Part shown: positions 17,331 through 26,306 of the stretch, piece after piece | Layout of the letters: each line of letters begins with the position of its first letter | Numbering within the stretch: the first letter of the stretch is position 1 | NCBI GenBank assembly: GCA_041395665.1 | Contig: JAWLAB010000005.1 | Span: forward strand, 62,001 to 126,000 | DNA length: 64,000 bases | Source of the DNA: Pseudomonadales bacterium | Lineage (GTDB): Bacteria > Pseudomonadota > Gammaproteobacteria > Pseudomonadales > UBA7239 | Reading direction: 5' to 3' | Program-made: the position numbers and the translations under genes | The notes under the pieces: model-generated | What the model was told of the DNA's origin: nothing | Database searches by the model: none | What the model saw: only the letters and a program-made list of their open reading frames with translations

Positions 17331-20167
17331 TCAGCTGATGCTATCAAGCAATGCCTGAGCTTCGCGTTTCTGGTCGTCGCGACCTTCGTCGAGAACTTCA
17401 GCGAGAATGTCGCGCGCACCGTCTTTATCACCCATGTCGATGTAAGCACGCGCCAAATCCAGCTTGGTGGCGGCTTCGTCGGCATCTGACAAGAAATCCA
17501 GTTCTTCGTCGATATCGCCCGCGTCAGCAGTCACAGCACCCAACACCGCCGCACTTTCTGTGTCTAACTGCTGTGCAGGTGCGGACTCATCCAAGCCAAC
17601 ATCCGTTAAATCAAATTCAGGTTCAGCCGTTGATGTACCCAGATCAAGATCAAAGTCGAGATCAAAGCCACCATCAGCAGCAGAAATAGCTTCGTCTTCC
17701 GCTTCTTCAATCGCGGCTGATTGTTCCAAAGCTGTAGATGGCTGTTCAATGACATCTTCCATATTCAAGCTAAGGCCGGTATCCAACAGGCAGCTTCTGG
17801 CTGAACAGTGAGATCCAACTCGCTCAAATCGAGCGCACTATCATCCAGCATCGGGGTTTCTGCGCTGTGCAAATCCGTTTCAAGCACGGTTTCTTGCGCA
17901 TCAAGATCAAAGTCAAGACCAAACTCTGGCTCATCACTGATACCTGCCGCTTCTGCAGCGGAAGTCACACCAAACGCAAACGGTGTGGCTGCAGCACTCG
18001 GAATGGCGGCACGCAGTGTCCCCGCTTTTGCAATAGCTGCGTCGTCATCCAACTCGATAAGCGCTTTGTAGGCTTCATCAAATGCAGCCAACTTACCGGT
18101 TTCTTTGTACAGCTCCAGCAGTTTTAAGCGGTAGTCGCTGCGTGTAGGCTCTGCGGTGATGGCCGTATTCAACAGAGCCTCACCCTTCTCAAAGTTGCCA
18201 AAAGAAATGTAGATATCTGCTTCGCCCAGCACATCACCTGACTCAGCCTTTACTTCGGGTGCGGCCTCGGTATCGAGTGTTTGCTCTGCTGCAGTTTGCT
18301 CATCAACAGCCACAGGCGACGCTTCTTCCACCTCAGATTCTTGCCATTCGGCCGCTTCTTCCTGTTCCTCTTCGGCGGACATACTGTCTGGCACGAACGC
18401 TTCTTCAAGTGGCTCCACTTCTTCTTGGCGCGTTGCCCGTCTGCGATAACCAATCAATCCCAGCAACATAACGATAAACGCTATGCCGCCGAGGACCGCT
18501 GGGCTATTCATCACTTGATCAATAAGCGATGGCTCAACCGCAGCCGGCGCTTTCTGCTCTTTAGCAACTGGCTCCGGTTCAGCTGGCTTAGGCTGCTCTA
18601 CAACAGCAGGAGCTGGGGCTGGCTCAGCCGCCACCGGTTGTTGCTGTGGCTCGGCAGGTGTCGCTTCTGGTGCTGGCTGCTGTGCGTCAGCAGCAGGCTG
18701 TGCTTCGGGTTGAGCTACTGCTGCTTGCTGCTGGGCTGCGGCTTGAGCCTCTGCCTCGGCTTTTGCCTGTTGCTCAGCGGCAAGAGCATCTGCTTGTGCT
18801 TTGGCTTGTTGTTCAGCGGCAAGAGCATCTGCTTGTGCTTTGGCTTGTTGTTCAGCGGCGAGAGCATCTGCTTGCGCTTTAGCCTGTTGCTCTGCGGCTA
18901 GTTTCGCTTGTAGCGCAGCCAGCTCACCACTTTGCAACTCTAAAAGCTTATCGGCATTGGCTTTTTGCGCATCAACATCTTTGATACGCGAAGTGACATC
19001 TTGGTTTTCACGCTGCACACGGTTTAACTCTTCCATGCCAACAGCCAGATCGTTCTGTAGCGTTTGGAGTTCTGAGGCATTCTGCTGGTCACCTGCCCCT
19101 TGCGTTGCTTGGGTGCTATCACTCGCCGGTGTAGGCGTTGCCAGCTTCAACTGTCCTTCATCTTGGGCTGGAGCAGCGGGCTCTTGTTGTGTGCGCCCTG
19201 TGGCATCAACTTGTGCGCCAGCTGGTGGTGGCAAGCTAACGCCGGAGCGCCATGCATCTTCTTGCTCCTTCATTTTTGCGAAAGCTTCGGCACGACCCAA
19301 GCTGGCAACTTCTTCTTGGCTAGGCAGGCGAAGCACCTTGCCCACTTTCAACAAGTTGACATTGTTTTTGTTGAAAGCTTCTGGGTTCAGTCGCTGAATA
19401 GCCAGCAATTTCTGATGAATGCTGCCCTTGCCGTGTACGCTGCGCGCAATACGCCATAAGGTGTCATTGGTTTTGGTTGGGCCGTACGAACCAGCAGAGG
19501 ACTCAGCTGCCGCTGGCTTTTCTGCCACAGGCTCAGGTTTAGGCTGCTCGACTGGCTTAGGCTGCTCAGCAGGTTTCGCTTCTGGTTCTTTGGCCGCTGG
19601 CGGCGCTTCTTGTTTTTTGGCCTTGGGAGTAGGCGCTGCAGCCACAGTCGGTTCAAAAGCCATAACCGGCTGAGGTTTTGGTTCAACCGCTTGTTGTGGC
19701 TCTGGCGGCAGCTCATCAAAGCTTTCGCTCACCGGCGCTTCATAACTAAAATCTGTAGGGCTTTGTGAATAAGTCGGCAAATCCATCAGCAAAGTGTATT
19801 CGCGTAACAAGCGACCACTTGGCCAGTTAATTTCCACCAAGAAATTTAAGAAAGGTTCACGAATAGGCTGCCGCGTGGTGACAACCACTTTAGGATTCGA
19901 TGGGTCTGCCAGATCTAAATGAAAACGCAGCGTATTGAGAAATTGATCCATTTCTACGCGGGCATTGGCAAAATCTTCTGCTGGCGCCAGATTCACCATG
20001 ATTTGGTTTTCTGACAAGTCATTGACTTGAACCAGTTTGATTTCTGCTCGCAGCGGCTCATTCAGAGCACTTTGCAACTTGATATCACCCAAACCGATGG
20101 CATAGGCATTACCTAAAACAGTGCTACCAAGGAAGGATGAAAGTGCAATGGCCAGTTTACGATCCAT
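17331..20167 (-). CDS. fimV: FimV: LysM-containing polar hub/pilus assembly protein, with one frameshift near the 3' end
   Basis: FimV is an inner-membrane peptidoglycan-binding protein required for type IV pilus assembly and polar organisation in Pseudomonas. The first frame (20167 to 17765, 800 residues) shows a signal peptide, the FimV N-terminal domain, a LysM domain ('TNDTLWRIARSVH' to 'KVLRLPSQEEV', about residues 230-290) and a coiled-coil/Ala-Gln repeat region. One membrane helix ('VLGGIAFIVMLLGLIGY') and an acidic cytoplasmic part with TPR-like helices follow. The frame is lost near 17785: the expected '...QPEAALDTGLSLNMED...' continues in another frame to the stop at 17331, ending with the conserved FimV C-terminal motif ('KLDLARAYIDMGDKDGARDIL'). 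Two extra bases (GT) at about 17783-17788, or one missing base, explain it. Probably a sequence error, as the rest is intact. Confidence 0.9.
18771..18905. repeat. 39-base tandem repeat inside fimV
   Basis: Three nearly identical 39-base units start at 18771, 18810 and 18849, and a partial fourth starts at 18888. They encode a 13-residue unit (A-L-A-A-E-Q-Q-A-K-A-Q-A-D) in the coiled-coil region of FimV. Copies 1 and 2 differ at one base, pointing to recent slippage or duplication. Confidence 0.85.
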
Positions 20168-20416
20168 AAAAGTGCCCTTTTTTTATTCGTTTAATTGAGA
20201 CTTGAACCGCCCTCAGCCTACGCTGGGGCAACATCGAGATATACCGCAAGTACACCAAGCGTGGTCGACTTTACAGGATAGGAGAGGAAAAAACTAGAAT
20301 AAGGATTCAGTTAACTCTGTAACCCACTGGCAGTTATGGACTTTTATCCAAAATCTGCCGAGTGAGTCACAGAATAAAACATCGAGCTTTCAGCAATACT
20401 TGGCTTTTAACAACAT

Positions 20417-21532
20417 TTAGCTTTCAACAAGAATGCGCAACATACGACGCACAGGCTCGGCGGCACCCCACAGCAGCTGGTCACCCACGGTAAAGGCTGA
20501 CAGGTACTCCTTACCCATGCTCATGCTGCGAATTCTGCCCACAGGAACTGACAAAGTGCCGGTAACAGCCGTCGGCGTGAGCTCTTGCACGGTCAGCGGC
20601 TTCTCGTTAGGCACGACTTTCACCCAATCGTTAGCACCGGCGAGAATCGCTTCCACCTCCACCGGCGAGACATGCTTTTTCAGCTTGATGGTCAGCGCTT
20701 GGCTGTGACAGCGCATGGCGCCGATGCGCACGCACAGACCGTCAATCGGCACGATGTCTTTGCCGTCCAAACCGAGGATCTTGTTAGTCTCAGCCTGCCC
20801 TTTCCACTCTTCACGGCTCTGACCGTTCTCAAGCTGGGTGTCGATCCAAGGAATCAAACTACCCGCCAGCGGCACACCAAATTGCTGCGTAGGAAAACTG
20901 CTGGAGCGCATCGCAGCAATCGCTTTGCGATCAATATCCAGAATAGCCGTTGCAGGATTAGCGATATCGTCAGCCACGGCATTACCCAGCACTTGCATCT
21001 GTTTCAGCAACTCGCGCATGTTTTGTGCGCCAGCGCCGGAAGCCGCTTGATAAGTCATGGATGAAACCCACTCAATCAAGCCTTCACGGAACAGACCGTT
21101 CAGCGCCATCAACATCAAGCTGACTGTGCAGTTGCCACCGATAAATTTGCGCTGACCGTGATCCAGTGCTCGCTCGATCACATGCTTGTTGACAGGATCC
21201 AACACCACCACGGCATCAGGGTCCATACGCAGCGCGGAGGCGGCATCAATCCAATAGCCTTTCCAACCAGCCGCTTCCAGTTTCGGGAAAACAGCCTTGG
21301 TGTAATCGCCGCCTTGGCATGTGAGGATGACATCCATCTCCCTCAGCGCATCAATATTGTTTGCATCCAACAGCGGGCTAGTGGATTGCCCAACCGCAGG
21401 GCTCGCTTGACCCACCTGTGAGGTGGTAAAGAAATACGGATGGATATCAGCAAAATCGCCTTCTTCTTGCATGCGCTGCATCAGCACCGAGCCAACCATA
21501 CCGCGCCAACCAACAAATCCTACTTTGTTCAT
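20417..21532 (-). CDS. asd: Aspartate-semialdehyde dehydrogenase
   Basis: Asd reduces beta-aspartyl phosphate to aspartate semialdehyde, the branch point to lysine, diaminopimelate, threonine and methionine. The protein is 371 residues, the usual length for the gammaproteobacterial form. It has the nucleotide-binding start 'VGFVGWRGMVGSVLMQRM', the active-site Cys in 'GGNCTVSLMLMAL' and the conserved 'RIGAMRCHSQALTIKL'. I take the second of two consecutive start codons (ATG at 21532, after a GTG). It lies 44 bases after leuB, in the order leuC-leuD-leuB-asd-fimV found in Pseudomonas. About 250 bases separate it from fimV; I see no strong terminator there. Confidence 0.96.
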   Translation of the reverse strand: MNKVGFVGWRGMVGSVLMQRMQEEGDFADIHPYFFTTSQVGQASPAVGQSTSPLLDANNIDALREMDVILTCQGGDYTKAVFPKLEAAGWKGYWIDAASALRMDPDAVVVLDPVNKHVIERALDHGQRKFIGGNCTVSLMLMALNGLFREGLIEWVSSMTYQAASGAGAQNMRELLKQMQVLGNAVADDIANPATAILDIDRKAIAAMRSSSFPTQQFGVPLAGSLIPWIDTQLENGQSREEWKGQAETNKILGLDGKDIVPIDGLCVRIGAMRCHSQALTIKLKKHVSPVEVEAILAGANDWVKVVPNEKPLTVQELTPTAVTGTLSVPVGRIRSMSMGKEYLSAFTVGDQLLWGAAEPVRRMLRILVES

Positions 21533-21576
21533 CACATCACCCTTACTGTTGTGTTCTTTCTGTCAAAAATTGTAGC

Positions 21577-22653
21577 TCAAGCCAGCGCAGCCACGACGGC
21601 TTCGCCCATCGTTTTTGTGCCAACTTTTTGCATGCCATCGCTCATGATATCGGCGGTGCGCAAGCCCTGATCCAGCACTTTGCCTACAGCTTGCTCAATG
21701 GCATCGGCGGCGGCGGGTGCAGCCAAGGAATAACGCAACATCATCGCCACCGACAAAATAGTCGCCAGCGGATTGGCAACGCCCTGCCCTGCAATATCCG
21801 GCGCAGAACCGTGGCAGGGCTCGTACAGGCCTTTGCCATTCACATCCAAAGACGCTGAAGGCAACATACCGATAGAGCCAGTCAACATTGCCGCTTCGTC
21901 CGACAAAATATCGCCGAACATATTGCCCGTTACCATCACATCAAATTGTTTTGGTGCGCGCACTAATTGCATGGCTGCGTTATCGACATACATGTGCGAC
22001 AACTGCACATCGGGATAATTTTTGCCGATGCGCTCCATCACTTCGCGCCACAACACCGTCACTTCCAACACATTGGCTTTATCGATCGAGCACAATTTTT
22101 TACCGCGTTTGCGCGCCAATTCAAAAGCGAGTTTGCCGATGCGTTCGATTTCACTCTCGCGGTACACCGCCGAGTTGTAGCCTTCGCGCTCACCGTTTTC
22201 CAACACGCGCACACCGCGCGGCGCACCGAAATACAAACCGCCGGTTAATTCGCGCACGATCAAAATATCCAAACCGGCAACAATTTCCGGCTTGAGCGAC
22301 GAAGCTTCCGCCAATTGCGGATACAAAATCGCCGGACGCAAATTGCCAAACAATCCTAATTTAGAGCGAATCGCCAGCAGGCCTTTCTCTGGGCGAATAG
22401 CAGTATCCAGCTGATCCCATTTCGGACCGCCAACTGCGCCCAACAAAATTGCATCCGCTTTAATGGCTTGCTCGTGCGTTACTTCAGGATAGGGAACGCC
22501 GTGCGCATCAATCGCTGCACCACCCAACAAGCCCTGCTCCCACTGCAAACCCAAGGAAAACTTTTTGTTGGCGACATCTAAAACTGCAACAGCTTGTTCA
22601 ACAATTTCTGGGCCAATACCATCACCGGGCAACACTAAAACTTTTTTACTCAT
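21577..22653 (-). CDS. leuB: 3-isopropylmalate dehydrogenase
   Basis: LeuB oxidatively decarboxylates 3-isopropylmalate with NAD+ in leucine biosynthesis. The 358-residue protein has the family start 'VLVLPGDGIGPEIVEQAV', substrate-binding arginines around 'AIRPEKGLLAIRSKLGLFGNLRP', 'ELTGGLYFG', the metal-binding 'GSIGMLPSASL' region and 'EPCHGSAPDIAGQGVANPLA'. The ATG at 22653 is preceded by GAGGTTGT. It follows leuD by 42 bases in the leuC-leuD-leuB cluster. The leuA gene is not in the window. Confidence 0.97.
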   Translation of the reverse strand: MSKKVLVLPGDGIGPEIVEQAVAVLDVANKKFSLGLQWEQGLLGGAAIDAHGVPYPEVTHEQAIKADAILLGAVGGPKWDQLDTAIRPEKGLLAIRSKLGLFGNLRPAILYPQLAEASSLKPEIVAGLDILIVRELTGGLYFGAPRGVRVLENGEREGYNSAVYRESEIERIGKLAFELARKRGKKLCSIDKANVLEVTVLWREVMERIGKNYPDVQLSHMYVDNAAMQLVRAPKQFDVMVTGNMFGDILSDEAAMLTGSIGMLPSASLDVNGKGLYEPCHGSAPDIAGQGVANPLATILSVAMMLRYSLAAPAAADAIEQAVGKVLDQGLRTADIMSDGMQKVGTKTMGEAVVAALA

Positions 22654-22695
22654 CACAACCTCGAAACTTTTTAATTTTCATCAATTCCGCAATGA

Positions 22696-23340
22696 CTACC
22701 AACGACCAAACAACCACGGCGATGATTGTTTGTGCTTCGTCTCAAATGCGCGAATCGCATCGGCCGCTTGCAGCGTCAAACCAATATCATCCAACCCATT
22801 CAGCAAACAATGTTTGCGGAAAGCGTCTACTTCAAAAGCAAAAGATTGTCCTGAGGGCGTGATCACTTTTTGCGCTGGCAAATCAATCGTCAGTTGATAG
22901 CTTTCTTGCGCATACATTTCATCAAACAACTGACCGACTACTTCATGCGACAGCACGATAGGCAGCATGCCATTTTTGAAACAGTTGTTGAAAAAGATAT
23001 CGGCAAAACTCGGCGCGATCACCGAGCGGAAACCAAAATCTTCCAACGCCCACGGCGCGTGTTCGCGCGAAGAGCCACAACCAAAGTTTTCGCGCGCCAA
23101 TAAAACCGACGCCCCCTGATAACGCGCTTGATTCAAAGGGAAATCTGTATTCAGCGGACGCTTGCTGTTATCCATGCCGGGCTGACCGACATCCAAATAA
23201 CGCAGTTCATCAAACAAGTTGGGGCCAAAACCGGTGCGATGAATTGATTTCAAAAATTGTTTAGGAATGATCATGTCTGTATCGACATTGGCGCGATCCA
23301 TCGGCGCAGCCAAACCGATATGTTTTGTAAACGGCTTCAT
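22696..23340 (-). CDS. leuD: 3-isopropylmalate dehydratase small subunit
   Basis: LeuD is the swivelling subunit of isopropylmalate isomerase, which converts 2-isopropylmalate to 3-isopropylmalate together with LeuC. The 214-residue protein shows 'DRANVDTDMIIPKQFLKSI' near the N-terminus and 'LLARENFGCGSSREHAPWAL', the substrate-loop signature. Its ATG overlaps the leuC stop by four bases (23337-23340), so the two subunits are translationally coupled. Confidence 0.97.
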   Translation of the reverse strand: MKPFTKHIGLAAPMDRANVDTDMIIPKQFLKSIHRTGFGPNLFDELRYLDVGQPGMDNSKRPLNTDFPLNQARYQGASVLLARENFGCGSSREHAPWALEDFGFRSVIAPSFADIFFNNCFKNGMLPIVLSHEVVGQLFDEMYAQESYQLTIDLPAQKVITPSGQSFAFEVDAFRKHCLLNGLDDIGLTLQAADAIRAFETKHKQSSPWLFGRW

Positions 23341-24767
23341 GATGCTTCTCCCAACAATTCGCGCACATCGACAAAATGTCCGGCAACAGCAGCAGCAGCA
23401 GCCATTGCTGGGCTCACCAAATGCGTGCGACCACCAAAACCCTGTCGCCCTTCAAAATTGCGATTCGAAGTAGACGCGCAGTGCTCACCATTGCCCAAAC
23501 GATCAGCGTTCATTGCCAAACACATCGAGCATCCAGGCTCGCGCCACTCCATACCAGCGGCGATAAAAATTTTATCCAAGCCTTCCGCTTCCGCTTGTTT
23601 TTTTACTTGCTGCGACCCAGGCACCACCAACACTTGCTTCACATTGGCTGCCACTTTGCGACCATCTGCCACACGCGCCGCTTCGCGCAAATCTTCAATG
23701 CGTGAATTGGTGCATGAGCCGATAAACACGCGATCCAATTTGATCGAAGTAATCGCCTGATTCGCACGCAAGCCCATGTACTGCAATGCGCGTTCGTAGC
23801 CTTCGCGTTTCACTGCATCAGTTTCACGCGCAGGATCGGGCACCGCAGCATCAATCGGCAACACCATTTCTGGCGAAGTCCCCCAGCTCACTTGCGGCTT
23901 GATGTCTTCGCCGCGCAATTCAACAACGGCATCAAAATGCGCGCTGTCATCGCTGTGCAAATCGCGCCACGCAGCAACGGCGGCATCCCAGTGTTCTGCT
24001 TTCGGCGCATAAGTGCGGCCGCGCACATATTCGATGGTGATGTCATCCACCGCCACCATGCCCGCGCGCGCACCCGCTTCTATCGCCATATTGCACACGG
24101 TCATGCGGCCTTCCATCGACATCGCGCGCATGACATCGCCGCCAAATTCGATTGCGTAACCTGTGCCGCCTGCCGTGCCGATTTTTCCAATCACCGCGAG
24201 CACCACATCTTTTGCTGTGACACCGGCGCGCAATTTGCCGTCAATTTTTACCAGCATGTTTTTCATTTTTTTCTGAATCAAACATTGCGTGGCAAGCACA
24301 TGCTCCACTTCAGAAGTGCCGATGCCGTGTGCCAGCGCGCCGAGCGCGCCGTGCGTGGATGTGTGCGAATCACCGCAAACAATCGTCATACCTGGAAGCG
24401 TTGCGCCTGTTTCTGGGCCGACCACATGCACGATGCCTTGGCGTGCATCGTTGATTTTGAATTCAGTGATACCAAAACTATCGCAGTTGCTATCCAGTGT
24501 TTGCACTTGGATGCGCGATGTTTCGTCTTCGATGCCCGCCACCCCCGCAGCGCGTTCTTTGGTGGTAGTCGGTACATTGTGGTCGGGCGTTGCGATGCTG
24601 CCATCCAAACGCCAAGGCTTACGCCCAGCCATACGCAGACCATCAAACGCCTGCGGCGAAGTCACTTCATGCAGCAATTGGCAATCGATATAGATCAGTG
24701 CGGTGCCATCATCGCGCTGCTGCACGAGGTGCATATCCCACAATTTGTCATACAGTGTTTTGGCCAC
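23337..24767 (-). CDS. leuC: 3-isopropylmalate dehydratase large subunit
   Basis: LeuC carries the catalytic [4Fe-4S] cluster of isopropylmalate isomerase. The 476-residue protein has 'CGDSHTSTHGALGALAHGIGT' early. The cluster cysteines sit around 'FIGSCTNSRIEDLREAA' and 'REPGCSMCLAMN'. I choose the GTG at 24767, which gives 'VAKTLYDKLWDMHLV', the usual N-terminus, and has GAGGTGG upstream. An earlier TTG would add six unsupported residues. It is the first gene of the leuC-leuD-leuB run. Confidence 0.96.
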   Translation of the reverse strand: MAKTLYDKLWDMHLVQQRDDGTALIYIDCQLLHEVTSPQAFDGLRMAGRKPWRLDGSIATPDHNVPTTTKERAAGVAGIEDETSRIQVQTLDSNCDSFGITEFKINDARQGIVHVVGPETGATLPGMTIVCGDSHTSTHGALGALAHGIGTSEVEHVLATQCLIQKKMKNMLVKIDGKLRAGVTAKDVVLAVIGKIGTAGGTGYAIEFGGDVMRAMSMEGRMTVCNMAIEAGARAGMVAVDDITIEYVRGRTYAPKAEHWDAAVAAWRDLHSDDSAHFDAVVELRGEDIKPQVSWGTSPEMVLPIDAAVPDPARETDAVKREGYERALQYMGLRANQAITSIKLDRVFIGSCTNSRIEDLREAARVADGRKVAANVKQVLVVPGSQQVKKQAEAEGLDKIFIAAGMEWREPGCSMCLAMNADRLGNGEHCASTSNRNFEGRQGFGGRTHLVSPAMAAAAAVAGHFVDVRELLGEAS

Positions 24768-24818
24768 GGCGCCACCTCGACTCAACCCAACAAGGGGGCT
24801 GGTATTTTACACCAGTGG

Positions 24819-26288
24819 CTAAAACAACTCTCTGGGGAAAGCCCGCAAATAATCCTCAATGACCTGTGCAGTAACCGCATTACCTTGCGGTGTCCAATGT
24901 TGATCGTAGCTGTAATACACCTGCTGCTTTGCCGCTGCCTGCTGCAATGCCTTGGTGGTGCTGATGCACTCGATCGACTGCGCTGCACACCACTGTTTCC
25001 AAGTGTTTTCATTGGCATCAAGACGCGCAAATACTTGCTGTTTATAAGTATTTGCATCCACCTCCACTGGTTTTTTTCTACCGATGTTGACGAAATTTAA
25101 CAGCTGTTGCGCAGGAATGTTTTTTTCTACCAGTGGGAAAATCACATGCGGCGTGCTGGGCGCATACACAAAAATCAAACGAAAACCGTCTTTCTTCGAT
25201 AACAGCACAAAGCGATCCAACACATCGCGCACATTGCTCCAGTCACTGGACGCAGCAAATTCCTGTTCACTCGCATCGACCAAATAGCGCAATCGTTTAG
25301 GCTCAAAACTGTATGCGTGTTTTGTGCCATTGGCTTCCACCATCACAGGCATAAAACCCACTTGTTCGGCATAGCCCGATACCGGCGAATCAGCGCCCAC
25401 TGCCGCTAAAGTTTCTGTCGCTAAACGACGCAAACCTTTCGTTACCGGCGAGGCTTTGGCATAAAAACCAAGACTTTGCGAACGATTTTCTGTAGCAGGC
25501 ACTGATGCTGTATTTGCTGCTGTCGGCACAGGCGGTGCATCGCGAAAATCATTGCCTTCGTACAACATTACTAACACCGTTTTTGGTTTAAACGCGCGAC
25601 CGACAGTGATGAAATTATTCAAATAAGTCAGCGGATCCGAACCGGAAACACCTAAGTTGTAAATTGTTTTTCCTGTGCGCTGACGCAGTAAATCCACCCA
25701 CGCTTGATTGTCTGACACATGCGAGCCGGCGACGAAAGAATCACCTACCGCCACCACATCATATTTTTGCAGTGCATCGTGATTGCGATAGCCGCGTGCA
25801 TCGCTGGTCAAAACCAAAGGAAATTCGGGATAACCCGCTGGCGCATTCGGGTAAGAACGCATTTGTTCCGGCACATCTTTTTGCAATAAATCAAAACGCT
25901 CATTCGGTGGACGATGGCGCACGATGCCACTCAACACAATGCCGGTATCGGGATCTACACCACTGATCGGCTGCTCGACGAAACGCGGTTTATTGATCAT
26001 GCCTGAGCCAACCACCAACACAAAACTGCTGAGCCCTGCTGATAAATACACCATCACCAACGCAAAAATTGTTTCACCTACCGATTTTTTTCGCGTTGAA
26101 AATAAAACCGCCGCCGCAATCCACAAAACAATGGTCAGCAATAACAAGGCACCGAAATGACCGACGGAATAACGCCCTAACACCACTGGATCGTTTTCGA
26201 TGATGAGTTTGATGATGGAGCTAGAGGGAAGCCAAGCCAGCAAACTTGCCAGAAATACCGTCCATGCCGCTACTACTCTCTTATTCAT
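24819..26288 (-). CDS. Membrane-anchored SGNH-hydrolase-like protein (AlgX/AlgJ-like)
   Basis: This 489-residue protein starts with three probable membrane helices (about residues 7-30, 42-64 and 72-95). A large extracytoplasmic domain follows, with SGNH-type blocks: 'VAVGDSFVAG' (GDS at 182-184), 'LGVSGSDP', 'YEGNDFRD' and a C-terminal 'YDQHWTPQGN' whose His (about 464) would complete the catalytic dyad. The arrangement recalls AlgJ/AlgX and other O-acetylation-related SGNH proteins, which act on polysaccharides, but the substrate is unknown. It lies between uvrB (19 bases away) and leuC (52 bases), so it may be read with uvrB. No polysaccharide genes are adjacent. Confidence 0.7.
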   Translation of the reverse strand: MNKRVVAAWTVFLASLLAWLPSSSIIKLIIENDPVVLGRYSVGHFGALLLLTIVLWIAAAVLFSTRKKSVGETIFALVMVYLSAGLSSFVLVVGSGMINKPRFVEQPISGVDPDTGIVLSGIVRHRPPNERFDLLQKDVPEQMRSYPNAPAGYPEFPLVLTSDARGYRNHDALQKYDVVAVGDSFVAGSHVSDNQAWVDLLRQRTGKTIYNLGVSGSDPLTYLNNFITVGRAFKPKTVLVMLYEGNDFRDAPPVPTAANTASVPATENRSQSLGFYAKASPVTKGLRRLATETLAAVGADSPVSGYAEQVGFMPVMVEANGTKHAYSFEPKRLRYLVDASEQEFAASSDWSNVRDVLDRFVLLSKKDGFRLIFVYAPSTPHVIFPLVEKNIPAQQLLNFVNIGRKKPVEVDANTYKQQVFARLDANENTWKQWCAAQSIECISTTKALQQAAAKQQVYYSYDQHWTPQGNAVTAQVIEDYLRAFPRELF

Positions 26289-26306
26289 AACAACCTCGTG
26301 AAAACC

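Noticed and set aside
18281..18901. Plus-strand frame opposite fimV with Leu/Cys-rich repeats
   Set aside because: It is the antisense reading of the Ala/Gln/Lys repeats of FimV, not a real protein.
18771..18905. Short regular repeats that might suggest a CRISPR array
   Set aside because: Units are contiguous without spacers and lie in frame inside fimV.
23892..25100. Long open frame on the plus strand opposite leuC
   Set aside because: It is antisense to a well-conserved gene, is rich in His, Arg and Cys as expected from antisense reading, and matches no family.
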